Positions 52,665-62,215 are shown, counted from the stretch's first letter. The stretch is 64,000 nucleotides of DNA from Aquabacter sp040755535 (GCA_040755535.1 JBFMAV010000001.1:62001-126000); one strand, 5' to 3'. Numbers and translations are program-made. Notes: generated by a model from the sequence alone, not told the origin.

Positions 52665-52755
52665 TAGGCGGACGATGGAGGAAAGGGATATTTTGCCGCG
52701 CGTCTCGCGCGAGTGACGCGGGTGGAGCCGGTCGCGCCGGCTCCACCCTGGGTCT

Positions 52756-54189
52756 TCAGATGCCGGCCTGCGACACGAACTTCGGGTTCAGATAGGCCTC
52801 GATGGCCTCGGAACCGCCTTCCGAGCCGAACCCCGAATCCTTCACGCCGCCGAACGGCACTTCGGGCAGCGCGAGGCCGAGATGGTTGATGGTCATCATG
52901 CCGGCTTCCACCGACGCCGCGATGGCGTTCGCGGTCTTGGCCGAGCGCGTATAGGCGTAGGAGGCAAGGCCATAGGGCAGCCGGTTCGCCTCTTCCACCG
53001 CCTCGTCGAAGTCGGAGAAAGGGAAGATCATGGCGAGGGGGCCGAACGGCTCCTCATTCATCATCCGCATCTCGCGGGTGACGCCGGTGACCACGGTCGG
53101 CTCGAAGAAATAGCCCTTGTTGCCGATGCGGCTGCCACCGGTCTTCACCTCGCCGCCCTTCTGCTGGGCATCCGCCAGCAGCGCCTCGATGGCCGGCACG
53201 CGGCGCTCATTGGCGAGCGGGCCCATCTGGATGCCGTCCTCCAGGCCGTTGCCCACCTTGATGGTCTTGGCATGTGCGACGAACCGCTCCACGAACTGGT
53301 CGTAGGCCTTCTCCTGCACCATGAAGCGGGTGGGTGAGACGCAGACCTGCCCGGCATTGCGGAACTTGGCCGCCGCGATCTGCTTGGCCGCCGCGTCCAC
53401 GTCGGCATCCTCGAACACGATCACCGGGGAGTGGCCGCCCAACTCCATGGTGATGCGCTTCATGTGCGCGCCAGCCAGCGCCGAGAGCTGCTTGCCCACC
53501 GGGGTCGAGCCGGTGAAGGTCACCTTGCGGATGACGGGGTGCGGGATGAGATATTCGCTGATCTCCGCCGGCACGCCATAGATGAGCCCGATGACGCTCG
53601 CCGGCACGCCGGCGTCCACGAAGGCGCGGATCAGCTCGGCCGGGGAGGCGGGGGTCTCTTCCGGCGCCTTGACGATGATGGAGCAGCCGGCCGCCAGCGC
53701 GGCGGAGAGCTTGCGCACCACCTGGTTGATGGGGAAGTTCCAGGGGGTGAAGGCCGCGACCGGACCGACCGGCTCCTTCACCACCAATTGATACACGCCC
53801 TGGGCGCGGGCGGGGATGACGCGGCCATAGGCGCGGCGCGCTTCCTCGGCGAACCAGTCGATGATGTCGGCCGCCGCCATCGTTTCCATCTTGGCTTCCG
53901 CCAGCGGCTTGCCCTGTTCCAGGGTCATGAGGCGGGCGATGTCGCCGGCGCGCTCGCGCAGCAGGTCGGCGGCCTTGCGCATCACCTTGGCGCGGTCATA
54001 GGCCGAGACCTTGGACCACAGCTTGAAGCCCTTCGCGGCAGCGTCGAGGGCGGCGTCGAGATCACCCTTGGAGGCGTGGGCGACGGTGCCGATCACCTCT
54101 TCGGTGGCGGGATTGAGCACGGGGATGGTGCGCCCCCCTTCCGCGCCACGCCACTGTCCGTCGATGTGGAGCTGAACGTCACGATACAT
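52756..54189 (-). CDS. gabD: NAD(P)-dependent succinate-semialdehyde dehydrogenase
   Basis: A 477-residue aldehyde dehydrogenase. The ATG at 54189 follows GGGAGG. Landmarks are FTPWNFPINQVVRK, FTGSTPVGKQL, catalytic glutamate in MELGGHSPV and catalytic cysteine in RNAGQVCVSPTRF. The family pattern fits succinate-semialdehyde dehydrogenases most closely, but close paralogues act on other semialdehydes. It is a single minus-strand gene. Confidence 0.9.
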   Translation of the reverse strand: MYRDVQLHIDGQWRGAEGGRTIPVLNPATEEVIGTVAHASKGDLDAALDAAAKGFKLWSKVSAYDRAKVMRKAADLLRERAGDIARLMTLEQGKPLAEAKMETMAAADIIDWFAEEARRAYGRVIPARAQGVYQLVVKEPVGPVAAFTPWNFPINQVVRKLSAALAAGCSIIVKAPEETPASPAELIRAFVDAGVPASVIGLIYGVPAEISEYLIPHPVIRKVTFTGSTPVGKQLSALAGAHMKRITMELGGHSPVIVFEDADVDAAAKQIAAAKFRNAGQVCVSPTRFMVQEKAYDQFVERFVAHAKTIKVGNGLEDGIQMGPLANERRVPAIEALLADAQQKGGEVKTGGSRIGNKGYFFEPTVVTGVTREMRMMNEEPFGPLAMIFPFSDFDEAVEEANRLPYGLASYAYTRSAKTANAIAASVEAGMMTINHLGLALPEVPFGGVKDSGFGSEGGSEAIEAYLNPKFVSQAGI

Positions 54190-54370
54190 GGGAGCCTCCC
54201 TCGCTGTGTGCGTGGCCCGTCTTATCGCGGGCGCAAGGGGTTGCTGGCAAGGCGCAATCGGGCATGTCGGCGGGCGCGCGCGCGCGCCGGGCGCAGACCT
54301 CGGGGCGGGCGGCCTTGTGAGGCGGGAGCGGCGGGGGTAAGTCTGGCCTCCCGCCATCTGGGGTGCCGCC

Positions 54371-55201
54371 TTGTCCAAGAGCCTCACCGTCTGCACCTGG
54401 AACATCAATTCGGTGCGCATTCGCCTCGATATCGTGAAGGACGCGGTGGAGCGCCTGAAGCCGGACGTGCTCTGCCTCCAGGAGACCAAGTGCCAGGACG
54501 ACAAGTTCCCGCTCAAGGCCATCCGGGACCTCGGCTTCGAGCATATCGCCCTCAATGGCCAGAAGGGCTGGCATGGGGTCGCCACTTTCTCGCGCCTGCC
54601 GTTCGAGAGCGTTGAAAAGCAGGAATTCTGCGGCAAGGGCGACGCGCGCCATGTGGCGGTCACGCTCGGCGCGGCGGCGGGCCTCGCCACACCCTTCACC
54701 GTGCATAATTTCTATGTGCCGGCCGGGGGCGACATTCCCGATCCCGAGCTCAACCCCAAATTCGCGCACAAGCTCGCCTTCCTCGACGAGATGATCGCAT
54801 GGGAGCGCCTGCCGCAGCTCGCCCGCGACCCCGAGGCCCATGGCGTGCTCGTGGGCGACCTCAATATCGCGCCGCTGGAAGCGGATGTGTGGGGTCACAA
54901 ACAGCTTCTGACCGTGGTCAGCCATACGCCCGTCGAAGTGGATCGCCTCACCCGCTTCCAGGCGGCGGGGCCCTGGGTGGACGTGATGCGCGGTTTCGTT
55001 CCCCCGCACGAGAAGCTGTTCACCTGGTGGAGCTATCGCTCGCCCGACTGGACCGCCAATGATCGCGGGCGCCGCCTCGACCATGTGTGGGCCAATCCCG
55101 CGCTTGCGCCCAAGGCGCGCGCCATGACCGTGCTGCGCGAGGCGCGCAGCTGGGAAAAGCCCTCGGACCACGTGCCGGTGGCGGTCACGTTCGAGGTCTG
55201 A
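54371..55201 (+). CDS. xth: Exodeoxyribonuclease III
   Basis: AP endonuclease/3'-5' exonuclease of 276 residues. The start is a TTG at 54371. Motifs are TWNINSVRIRLD, catalytic glutamate in LQETKCQDDKFP, GDLNIAPLEADVW, RRLDHVWANP and the terminal SDHVPVAVTFEV. It is followed by minus-strand genes, so it stands alone. Confidence 0.95.
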   Translation: MSKSLTVCTWNINSVRIRLDIVKDAVERLKPDVLCLQETKCQDDKFPLKAIRDLGFEHIALNGQKGWHGVATFSRLPFESVEKQEFCGKGDARHVAVTLGAAAGLATPFTVHNFYVPAGGDIPDPELNPKFAHKLAFLDEMIAWERLPQLARDPEAHGVLVGDLNIAPLEADVWGHKQLLTVVSHTPVEVDRLTRFQAAGPWVDVMRGFVPPHEKLFTWWSYRSPDWTANDRGRRLDHVWANPALAPKARAMTVLREARSWEKPSDHVPVAVTFEV

Positions 55202-55207
55202 GGCGCG

Positions 55208-55681
55208 TCAGCGCCGCCGGGGCGGCGGCCCGTCCAGCTTCTCGGCGCGGAACGCGTCGAGCGCCCCCATGGTCTCGGCGATCCGGGAGGCGAACAGCGC
55301 GCGCAGCGCCTGCGCGGCCTCGGGAAAATCCTGAAGAAGCTGCAGGAACAGGAGTCTCGGGATTGGCAGCAGCCGCGAGGCTTCCAGCGCCCGCGCGCTG
55401 CAGGGGCGGGTCGCCGCGATCAGCAGGGCTTTCTCGCCGATCAGCGCGCCGGGCAGCAACTCACACAGGCGCTTGCGCCGCGCGCCCTGTTCCGTGAAGA
55501 GTTCCAGCCGCCCGGCGAGCACCACATGACCGCCCTCGGCGGTCTCGCCCGTGCGGAACAGCATTTCCCCGCCTTTCAGCGCCACCTCGTCCGCGCCTTC
55601 GGCCAGAGCGTGCAGGGCCGCGTCGGGAAGCGCCTCGAAGGTCGGCACTTCGCGCAGCCGGGCGACGCTCTGCTCGCTCAC
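55208..55681 (-). CDS. Cyclic-nucleotide-binding domain protein without a DNA-binding domain
   Basis: A 157-residue protein consisting of one cNMP-binding beta barrel (about residues 15-125): LPDAALHALAEGADEVALKGGEMLFRTGE, then LPGALIGEKALLIAATRPCSARALE with the phosphate-binding region. The effector helix end is short and no helix-turn-helix follows, unlike CRP/FNR proteins. The start is GTG 55681. It is 22 bases after the response regulator gene, probably in the same operon. Confidence 0.85.
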   Translation of the reverse strand: MSEQSVARLREVPTFEALPDAALHALAEGADEVALKGGEMLFRTGETAEGGHVVLAGRLELFTEQGARRKRLCELLPGALIGEKALLIAATRPCSARALEASRLLPIPRLLFLQLLQDFPEAAQALRALFASRIAETMGALDAFRAEKLDGPPPRRR

Positions 55682-55703
55682 GCTCGAAGGCCTCCCGCGC
55701 CGG

Positions 55704-56390
55704 TCACGGGACGAGCTTGTAGCCGCCCGCCTGGGTGGCCAGGAGCGTGGGCGAAGAGGGATCGGGTTCGATCTTCTGGCGCAGGCGGTAGATGTGGGTC
55801 TCCAGCGTGTGGGTGGTGACGCCGGAATTGTAGCCCCACACTTCCTGAAGCAGCGTCTCGCGCGCCACGGGTGTTTTGCCCGCGCGGTAGAGATAGCGCA
55901 GGATCGCCGTCTCCTTCTCGGTGAGGCGGATCTTCGAGCCGCGCTCCGTCACCAGCAGCTTGGCGCCGGGACGGAAGCTGTAGGGGCCGATGGCGAAGAC
56001 CGCATCCTCGCTCGCCTCATGGCTGCGCATCTGGGCGCGCAGGCGGGCGAGCAGCACCGCGAAGCGGAAGGGCTTCAGGATATAGTCGTTGGCCCCCGCC
56101 TCCAGGCCCATGATCGTGTCGCTGTCCGTGTCATGGGCGGTCAGCATGATGATGGGGGCCTTAAAGCCGTTGGCGCGCATCTGGCGCACGCCGTCCCGCC
56201 CGTCCATGTCGGGCAGGCCCACATCCATGATCACGAGGTCGATGGCGCCATTCTTGGCATTCTCGATGGCCTCGCCGGCGCTGCCCACGGGGATTGGCTC
56301 GAACTCGTCCTGCAAGGCGAGTTGTTCGACCAACGCCTCGCGCAGCTCCGGGTCGTCCTCGACCACCAGGATTTTCCACGCATTGGTCAT
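55704..56390 (-). CDS. OmpR-family response regulator
   Basis: A 228-residue regulator. The receiver domain has acidic residues Glu11-Asp12, phosphoacceptor Asp56 (LVIMDVGLPDMDG), MLTAHD and the switch lysine in ILKPFRFAVLLARLRA. The C-terminal winged helix contains LTEKETAILRYLYRAG and THTLETHIYRLRQKIE. The ATG at 56390 follows GGAGGG; TTG 56393 is less likely. No kinase gene is adjacent, so its partner is elsewhere. Confidence 0.93.
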   Translation of the reverse strand: MTNAWKILVVEDDPELREALVEQLALQDEFEPIPVGSAGEAIENAKNGAIDLVIMDVGLPDMDGRDGVRQMRANGFKAPIIMLTAHDTDSDTIMGLEAGANDYILKPFRFAVLLARLRAQMRSHEASEDAVFAIGPYSFRPGAKLLVTERGSKIRLTEKETAILRYLYRAGKTPVARETLLQEVWGYNSGVTTHTLETHIYRLRQKIEPDPSSPTLLATQAGGYKLVP

Positions 56391-56503
56391 CAATCCCTCC
56401 GTTGCCCTTGCGGACAGGCGAATCGCGCAAGTACAGCATGAGGGGCCATTGGTGCAAATTTCCGCAAGGATTTCACTCTCGGACGGTAAAATTGTGGGGC
56501 GTC

Positions 56504-57043
56504 ATGGATCAAACTCCTGTGGGGTGCGCCGTTTTGCGGGTCCGCCGCCGTCCCGGCGCGCCGCATTCGGGCCTGCTGACCGTCGCGGGCCGCACATTTC
56601 CCGTGGCGCTCGGCCGGTCGGGCATCGCCTTCGACAAGCGGGAGGGCGACGGACGCACCCCGGCGGGGACATGGCGGGTGCAGCGCCTGCTCTACCGCGC
56701 CGACCATGGGCCGCGCCCGCGCACCGCGCTTCCCGCCCACCCCATCGGCCCGGCCGATGGCTGGTGCGACGACCCCGCGCACCGCAACTACAACCGCCCC
56801 GTCCGGCTGCCCTTTGCCGCGAGCCATGAGCGGTTGCGCCGGGACGATGCGCTCTATGATCTTGTCATCGTCATCGACCACAACCAGCGCCCGCGCACGA
56901 AGGGCCGGGGCTCGGCAGTTTTCATCCATATTGCGCGCGCCGGGCTGACGCCGACCGAAGGGTGCGTGGCCATGCCCAAGGCGGAATTGCGCCGGCTGGT
57001 GGCGCGCCTGCGCCCCGGAACGCGCGTGCGCATCGACCTTTAG
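56504..57043 (+). CDS. L,D-transpeptidase (YkuD domain)
   Basis: A 179-residue YkuD-fold enzyme that would cross-link or modify peptidoglycan. The active-site motif is complete: FIHIARAGLTPTEGCVAMP, with the histidine and catalytic cysteine. No signal peptide is visible in the chosen form (ATG 56504), which is unusual for a periplasmic enzyme. It is divergent from the response regulator. Confidence 0.9.
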   Translation: MDQTPVGCAVLRVRRRPGAPHSGLLTVAGRTFPVALGRSGIAFDKREGDGRTPAGTWRVQRLLYRADHGPRPRTALPAHPIGPADGWCDDPAHRNYNRPVRLPFAASHERLRRDDALYDLVIVIDHNQRPRTKGRGSAVFIHIARAGLTPTEGCVAMPKAELRRLVARLRPGTRVRIDL

Positions 57044-57070
57044 AGAACGTTTTGCCGATCGTCGATTTCA

Positions 57071-57085
57071 CCTGATCGGATCAGG
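57071..57085. promoter_or_regulatory. Perfect palindrome upstream of lutABC
   Basis: CCTGATC-G-GATCAGG is a perfect 7-1-7 dyad 127 bases before lutA. A similar CCTGATCGG-TCAG stretch lies after the hairpin near 31365. It is either a regulator site or part of a dispersed repeat. Confidence 0.4.
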
Positions 57086-57212
57086 CTCCAGGGGCCGTGC
57101 GTTTCTTTTGAACCGCTCCATGTTATAGGTCGGGCCAAGGACGGCGTCGCGCCGCGCGGCTCGTCCGTCAAGGCTCCACGCCAGCGAGCCGCACAAAAAA
57201 GACGCACGACCG

Positions 57213-57998
57213 ATGCCAGCACCCTCCGCTCAGCGGCCGCCCCTGGTGGGCCTGTTTGCCACCTGCCTCGTCGATACCATCCGCCCTAGCGTCGGCTTTG
57301 CCGCTGCCACATTGATCGAGGCGGCGGGCTGCGAGGTTGAGGTGCCCCGACAGACCTGCTGCGGCCAGCCGGCCTTCAATTCCGGCGACCGTGTCACCAC
57401 GCGGGCCCTCGCCGAGCAGACCATCGCCGCCTTCGAGACCTTCGATTATGTGGTGGTTCCCTCCGGCTCCTGCGCCGGCATGATCAAGGCGCATTATCCC
57501 GAACTGTTCGTGGGCGAGCCCGACTGGATGCCGCGTGTCGAGCGTTTCTGCGCGAAGGTGTTCGAACTCGTCTCCTTCCTGGTGGATGTGCGCGGCCTGA
57601 CGCAGGTCGCGGCGCGCTATGACGGGCGCGTCACCTATCACGACAGTTGCTCGGGCCTGCGCGAACTTGGCATCAAGGCCCAGCCGCGCCTCCTGCTGGG
57701 CTCCGTGGAGGGGCTTGAACTCACCGAGATGCCCGACAGCGATGTCTGCTGCGGTTTCGGTGGTACGTTCTGTGTCAAATATCCCGACGTCTCAGGCGCC
57801 ATCGTCGAGAAGAAGGCCGCGAACATCGTGGCGAGCGGGGCCGATACGCTGCTTGCCGGCGATCTCGGCTGCCTGATGAACATGGCCGGCAAGCTCCAGC
57901 GCATGGGCAAGGACGTGGCGGTGCGCCATGTGGCGGAGATTCTCGCCGGGCAGGGCGAAGACCCCGCCATCGGCGTCGCGCGAAAGGCGGGCCAATGA
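57213..57998 (+). CDS. lutA: L-lactate utilization protein LutA
   Basis: A 261-residue iron-sulfur subunit of the LutABC L-lactate oxidation complex. Two CCG domains are visible, with cysteine clusters RQTCCGQPAF, GSCAGM, YHDSCSGLREL and DVCCGFGGTFCVKYP. The start is ATG 57213 with a weak ribosome binding site. Its last four bases overlap lutB. Confidence 0.95.
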   Translation: MPAPSAQRPPLVGLFATCLVDTIRPSVGFAAATLIEAAGCEVEVPRQTCCGQPAFNSGDRVTTRALAEQTIAAFETFDYVVVPSGSCAGMIKAHYPELFVGEPDWMPRVERFCAKVFELVSFLVDVRGLTQVAARYDGRVTYHDSCSGLRELGIKAQPRLLLGSVEGLELTEMPDSDVCCGFGGTFCVKYPDVSGAIVEKKAANIVASGADTLLAGDLGCLMNMAGKLQRMGKDVAVRHVAEILAGQGEDPAIGVARKAGQ

Positions 57999-59428
57999 GC
58001 GTCCAGATCACGTCCCCCCGATTCAAGGACAATGCCCGCCACGCCTTGGACGATGCCCCGCTCCAGGCGGCGCTTTCAAAGGTCGGTCCCGGCTTCATCG
58101 GGCGCCGCGCGGCGGCGCGCGACCTCTTGCCGGAGTTTGACGCGCTCCGCGATTCCGCCCGCGACATCAAGAACCACACGCTGGCGCATCTCGACCTTTA
58201 TCTGGAGCGGTTCGAGGCCAAGGTGAAGGAGGCCGGCGGCCACGTCCATTTCGCCGTGGATGCCGCCGAGGCCCGCGAGATCGTCACCCGCATCTGCCGG
58301 GATCGCGGGGCAAAGACCGTGACCAAGGGCAAGAGCATGGTCTCCGAGGAGATCGGGCTCAACGATCATCTCGCCGCCCACGGCATCGAGCCGGTGGAGA
58401 CCGACCTTGGCGAATATCTGATCCAGATCCGGGGCGAGGCGCCGTCCCACATCATCGCGCCCGCCATCCATCTCAACAAGGAGCAGGTGGAAGCGGACTT
58501 CCGCCGCGTGCACACCCATCTGCCGCCCGAGCGCAATCTGACCGAGCCGACCGCGCTGCTCGCGGAAGCACGCGGCGAATTGCGGGCGAAGTTCCTGGCG
58601 GCGGACGTGGGCATCACCGGTGCCAATTTCCTGGTGGCCGAGACCGGCACCTCCATCATCGTCACCAATGAGGGCAATGGCGATCTCACCCAGACGCTGC
58701 CGGGCACGCATATCGTGCTCGCCTCGCTGGAGAAGCTGGTGCCGACCCTGGAAGATGTGAGCCAGTTGCTGCGCGTGCTGGCGCGCTCGGCCACCGGCCA
58801 GGAGATGAGCGTCTACACCACTTTCTCAACCGGCCCGCGCCGACCGCAGGATCTGGACGGGCCCGGCGCATATCATGTGGTGATCCTGGACAATGGCCGC
58901 TCGGCCATGCTCGCCGGCCAGTTGCGCGAGATGCTGCGTTGCATCCGCTGCGGCGCCTGCATGAACCATTGCCCCGTCTATCACGCGGTAGGCGGGCATG
59001 CGTATGGCTGGGTCTATCCCGGCCCCATGGGCGCGGTGCTGACCCCCTCGATCATCGGCATCGAGAAGGGCGCGAACCTGCCCAATGCCTCCACCTTCTG
59101 CGGGCGGTGCGAAGAAGTGTGCCCGGTGCGCATTCCTCTGCCAAAGCTGATGCGGCACTGGCGCGAAAAGGAGTTCGAGCGTCACCTGACCCCGGCGCCC
59201 CAACGCTATGGGCTCGCCATCTGGTCGTTCGTTGCCCGGCGGGGCTGGCTTTACCGGCCGGCGACCGACCTCGCCATGCGCGCCCTCGCACTCATGGGCC
59301 GCGCGAAAGGCCGGTTCGCCTCTCTGCCGCTTGCCGGCGGCTGGACCAAGGTGCGCGACTTCCCCGCGCCCCAGGGCGGCACCTTCCAGGCGCAGTGGAA
59401 GGCGCGCAAATCCGGGAGAGCGTCATGA
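57995..59428 (+). CDS. lutB: L-lactate utilization iron-sulfur protein LutB
   Basis: A 477-residue protein joining an N-terminal LUD domain (NEGNGDLTQTLPGTHIV, ETGTSIIVTN) to a C-terminal ferredoxin domain with two 4Fe-4S clusters: CIRCGACMNHCPVY and CGRCEEVCPVRIPLP. It overlaps lutA and lutC by four bases each, so the operon is translationally coupled. Confidence 0.96.
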   Translation: MSVQITSPRFKDNARHALDDAPLQAALSKVGPGFIGRRAAARDLLPEFDALRDSARDIKNHTLAHLDLYLERFEAKVKEAGGHVHFAVDAAEAREIVTRICRDRGAKTVTKGKSMVSEEIGLNDHLAAHGIEPVETDLGEYLIQIRGEAPSHIIAPAIHLNKEQVEADFRRVHTHLPPERNLTEPTALLAEARGELRAKFLAADVGITGANFLVAETGTSIIVTNEGNGDLTQTLPGTHIVLASLEKLVPTLEDVSQLLRVLARSATGQEMSVYTTFSTGPRRPQDLDGPGAYHVVILDNGRSAMLAGQLREMLRCIRCGACMNHCPVYHAVGGHAYGWVYPGPMGAVLTPSIIGIEKGANLPNASTFCGRCEEVCPVRIPLPKLMRHWREKEFERHLTPAPQRYGLAIWSFVARRGWLYRPATDLAMRALALMGRAKGRFASLPLAGGWTKVRDFPAPQGGTFQAQWKARKSGRAS

Positions 59429-60102
59429 GTTCCCGTGACACCGTCCTCGCCTCCGTCCGTCGCGCCTTGGGCGTCTCCGGCCAGGAGGCGCCGCGCCGCC
59501 AGGAAGTGGCCGACCGCATCGCCGGACATCCGCGCGGCCTCATCCCCGCCCGCGCCGACCTCCCCCATGCCGAGCAGATCGAATTGTTCAAGCGGATGGT
59601 GGTGGGAGCGGCCGGCAGCATCGACCATCTGGCCGATGCGAGCGAGGTTCCCGGCGCGATTGCGGCCTATCTGCGCGCCCGCAACCTGCCGCTCTGCGTG
59701 CTGCGCGGCCAGGACGCGCGGCTCGCCGATCTGCCCTGGAGCCGGGAACCGGCGCTGGATGTGTGGATCGGCCCATCGGACGGCAAGCAGTTGGCCGGCC
59801 TCTCCCATGCCTTCGCGGGGGTCGCGGAATCGGGAACCGCCATCATGGTGTCCGGACCCGACAATCCCTCCACCTTGAACCTGCTGCCCGACCACCACCT
59901 GATCGTGGCGCGGGCACAGGATGTGGTGGGCACCTATGAGGCCGCCTGGGACCGCCTGCGCGCCGCCTATGGCGTCGGCATCATGCCGCGCACGGTCAAC
60001 TGGATCACCGGCCCGTCGCGCTCCGCCGATATCGAGCAGACGCTTCTGCTCGGCGCGCACGGGCCGCGTAGCCTGCACATCCTGCTCGTCGGCGCCGCCT
60101 GA
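59425..60102 (+). CDS. lutC: L-lactate utilization protein LutC
   Basis: A 225-residue LUD-domain protein, the third Lut subunit. The ATG at 59425 overlaps the lutB stop. VAESGTAIMVSGPDNPSTLNLLPDHHLIV is the domain's central stretch, and the end GPSRSADIEQTLLLGAHGPRSLHILLV fits the family exactly. No lactate permease or LldR-like regulator is adjacent. Confidence 0.95.
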   Translation: MSSRDTVLASVRRALGVSGQEAPRRQEVADRIAGHPRGLIPARADLPHAEQIELFKRMVVGAAGSIDHLADASEVPGAIAAYLRARNLPLCVLRGQDARLADLPWSREPALDVWIGPSDGKQLAGLSHAFAGVAESGTAIMVSGPDNPSTLNLLPDHHLIVARAQDVVGTYEAAWDRLRAAYGVGIMPRTVNWITGPSRSADIEQTLLLGAHGPRSLHILLVGAA

Positions 60103-60248
60103 CGGGCGGCGCCTGGGTGATGCAAAGGGGCAACGCGTCGTCAAAATCCGCATGATCCCGGTTGCGGGCGCGCAACCAAGCGCGCGCCCGCGTGTTGCCG
60201 CATCACCCGATGTTGGGCAGAAGAGGACAGGAAACGGGCGGTGAGATC

Positions 60249-60989
60249 ATGACGGCTGGTGTTCGGTTCGTTTGGGTGCTCCTCGGGGCTCTTCTTCTTT
60301 TGTGTGCGCCTCTCCAGCCGGCCCAGGCCCAGAGCGGATCCTCGTCCCAATATGCCGGGCGCGTCTATCTGATGCGCGGCCTCGCCAACATCTTCTCGCT
60401 CGGCATGGACACGCTCGCCGAGAAGCTGCGCCAGCGCGGCATCGACGCCCAGGTCTATGAATACGGCCAGTGGCAGGCGCTGGCCTCCGACGCGGTGGCA
60501 TGGTCCAAGTCGCGCAATCGCGCGCCCATTGTCATCATTGGTCATTCGCTCGGGGCCGACGCGGCGGTGGAAATGGCGGAGCGCATGACCGAGCTTGGCA
60601 TCGCGCCGCGCCTCGTCATCACCTTCGATCCGGTGGGCGTGACCGAGGTCGGCGCCAGCGGCGGGCGCTTCATCAATTACTATCAGTCCAACAACGGCTT
60701 CGGTAAGCGGCTCGTGGCCGCGCGCGGCTTCAAGGGCACCATCGTCAACCGCAACCTCGACAATGTCGGCTCCATCGACCATTTCAACATCGAGAAGGCG
60801 GATAGCCTCCACGCGGAGGTGGTCAAGGACGTGATGGCGGTGACCCGCAAGCCGCGCCCGCCCGCGCCGACGCCCGCGCCCACCGTGGCGATCCCGGGCG
60901 CGACGCCCGTGTCGGCGACGCCCGTGTCTGCGACGCCCGACAGCAGCGCGGCGGTCCAGGCCGTGTCCCAGCCCGCCGCCGTGCGCTGA
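60249..60989 (+). CDS. Exported alpha/beta hydrolase of unknown substrate
   Basis: A 246-residue protein. The ATG at 60249 opens a signal peptide (VRFVWVLLGALLLLCAPLQPAQA). The core has the serine-nucleophile elbow GHSLGADAAVEMAE after VYEYGQWQALASDA, an acid in TFDPVG and a histidine in IDHFNIEK. It resembles thioesterase/lipase-like proteins of unknown role. The last 45 residues are a Pro/Ala/Thr-rich tail with ATPVS repeats, presumably an unstructured extension. Confidence 0.82.
   Translation: MTAGVRFVWVLLGALLLLCAPLQPAQAQSGSSSQYAGRVYLMRGLANIFSLGMDTLAEKLRQRGIDAQVYEYGQWQALASDAVAWSKSRNRAPIVIIGHSLGADAAVEMAERMTELGIAPRLVITFDPVGVTEVGASGGRFINYYQSNNGFGKRLVAARGFKGTIVNRNLDNVGSIDHFNIEKADSLHAEVVKDVMAVTRKPRPPAPTPAPTVAIPGATPVSATPVSATPDSSAAVQAVSQPAAVR
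60900..60944 (+). repeat. 15-base tandem repeat in the hydrolase tail
   Basis: Units GCGACGCCCGTGTCG (60900-60914) and GCGACGCCCGTGTCT (60915-60929), then a third, diverged unit to 60944, encode ATPVS repeats. Confidence 0.65.
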
Positions 60990-61120
60990 TCCGCCAGGGC
61001 GATTGCGCCGGCTTGGGCCTCGCGCATGTCCGAGCGAGGTGGGAACCGGTTCGCGTGGTGCAAGTGCGTTAAACCAATAAGCTGAAGCAGTTCAGCGGTT
61101 CTGCGAAACGATGAGCTGCA

Positions 61121-62215
61121 CTAGGTGCGGGCTTCCGCCAGATCCAGAGTGCGGGCGATGGCCGGCAAAACGCTGTCCCGCATGGCGCGGCCATAGAACA
61201 GCGAGAAATGACCGGCGCGCGGCACGAGAATATGGTGCGCCAGATCCCTGGGCACGGCGCGGCATAGATCATGGGCCGCCTCGGTCTGGCCCGGAGCGGA
61301 GATGTCGTCGCGCTCGGCCTCCGCGGTGAGCAGGGCGCAGCGCGTGAGAAGCTCAGGCCTGAGCCGGCGGCCGGCAAGCTCCAGCGTTCCTGAGGTGAGC
61401 GCCCGGCGGCGGAACACCGCGTCCACATGGGTCAGGAAGAATTCGGCCGGGATGTCCATCATGTCCCAGCACAGGCGCGCGAGCGGAAAGAACAGCGGGT
61501 CCTCGCCCTCGTCCGCCCAGAGCTTCAGCGGCAGCTCATCACCCGCCAACGCCTGCCGCCAGAGGTAGAGCGCGAAGGCCTGCATCTGGCGGCGGCGGGG
61601 GAATACGCGGCGTCCCGCGCCCGCGAACGGCGGCGGGACCGGCTCCATCAGGCGTTCGAAGTCCGCCGCGCTGCCGTCGGTCAGCAGCCGGTCGAGATGG
61701 GTCGGGTTACGGCTCGGATCCACCGGGCCGCCCAGCAAGGTGAGGCTCGCGGGCGCCGCGTCCTGCTCGGCCAGCAGCAAAGCCGCGCACAAGGCCGGGA
61801 CCACGCCCTGGCACACGCCCACCACATGGGCGCCCGGTCCCAGCGCGCGGATCATGCGCGCGGTCTCCAGGCAATTGTCCTCGAAGGTGAACGTGCGCGC
61901 GGGGGGCACATGGCGCGGGTCCGGCCAGTCGGTCACGCAGACCTCGCCCGCATGGCGCAGCAGGCCCGCCACCAGATCGCGCATCAGGAGCGGGAAGCCG
62001 CCCGCGAGCGGGGCGACCACAAGCACGCGCCGCGCATCTCCGGCCCGGCGGAACCGGCGCATCTGGGCGAAGGGGAGGTGGCCGGCGATGCTCTCTTCCA
62101 CCGGCACGACATCGCCGCCCCGGCGCACTTTGTGCAGGCAGAAGGCGCGGAAGGCCAGGCCCGGAACATCGGGCGCAGGGCCGTCCTGGAACGCTACGCG
62201 CGCGTCGAGCCACAT
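61121..62215 (-). CDS. PHB-depolymerase-like alpha/beta hydrolase (PhaZ paralogue)
   Basis: A 364-residue relative of the PhaZ at 39791. It shares VLVVAPLAGGFPLLMRDLVAGLLRHAGEVCVTDW and the nucleophile region VVGVCQGVVPAL with Cys135, then GGPVDPSRNPT and the closing histidine in PRAGHFSLFYGRAM. The similarity is clearly below that within true PhaZ, and the N-terminus is different. I chose ATG 62215 because GGAAGG precedes it; TTG 62278 and ATG 62227 lack one. It may act on oligomers or another polyester. Confidence 0.8.
   Translation of the reverse strand: MWLDARVAFQDGPAPDVPGLAFRAFCLHKVRRGGDVVPVEESIAGHLPFAQMRRFRRAGDARRVLVVAPLAGGFPLLMRDLVAGLLRHAGEVCVTDWPDPRHVPPARTFTFEDNCLETARMIRALGPGAHVVGVCQGVVPALCAALLLAEQDAAPASLTLLGGPVDPSRNPTHLDRLLTDGSAADFERLMEPVPPPFAGAGRRVFPRRRQMQAFALYLWRQALAGDELPLKLWADEGEDPLFFPLARLCWDMMDIPAEFFLTHVDAVFRRRALTSGTLELAGRRLRPELLTRCALLTAEAERDDISAPGQTEAAHDLCRAVPRDLAHHILVPRAGHFSLFYGRAMRDSVLPAIARTLDLAEART

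Noticed and set aside
57108..57129. TTGAAC and TATAGG as a promoter for lutABC
   Set aside because: The spacing is about 10 bases, too short for a sigma-70 promoter.
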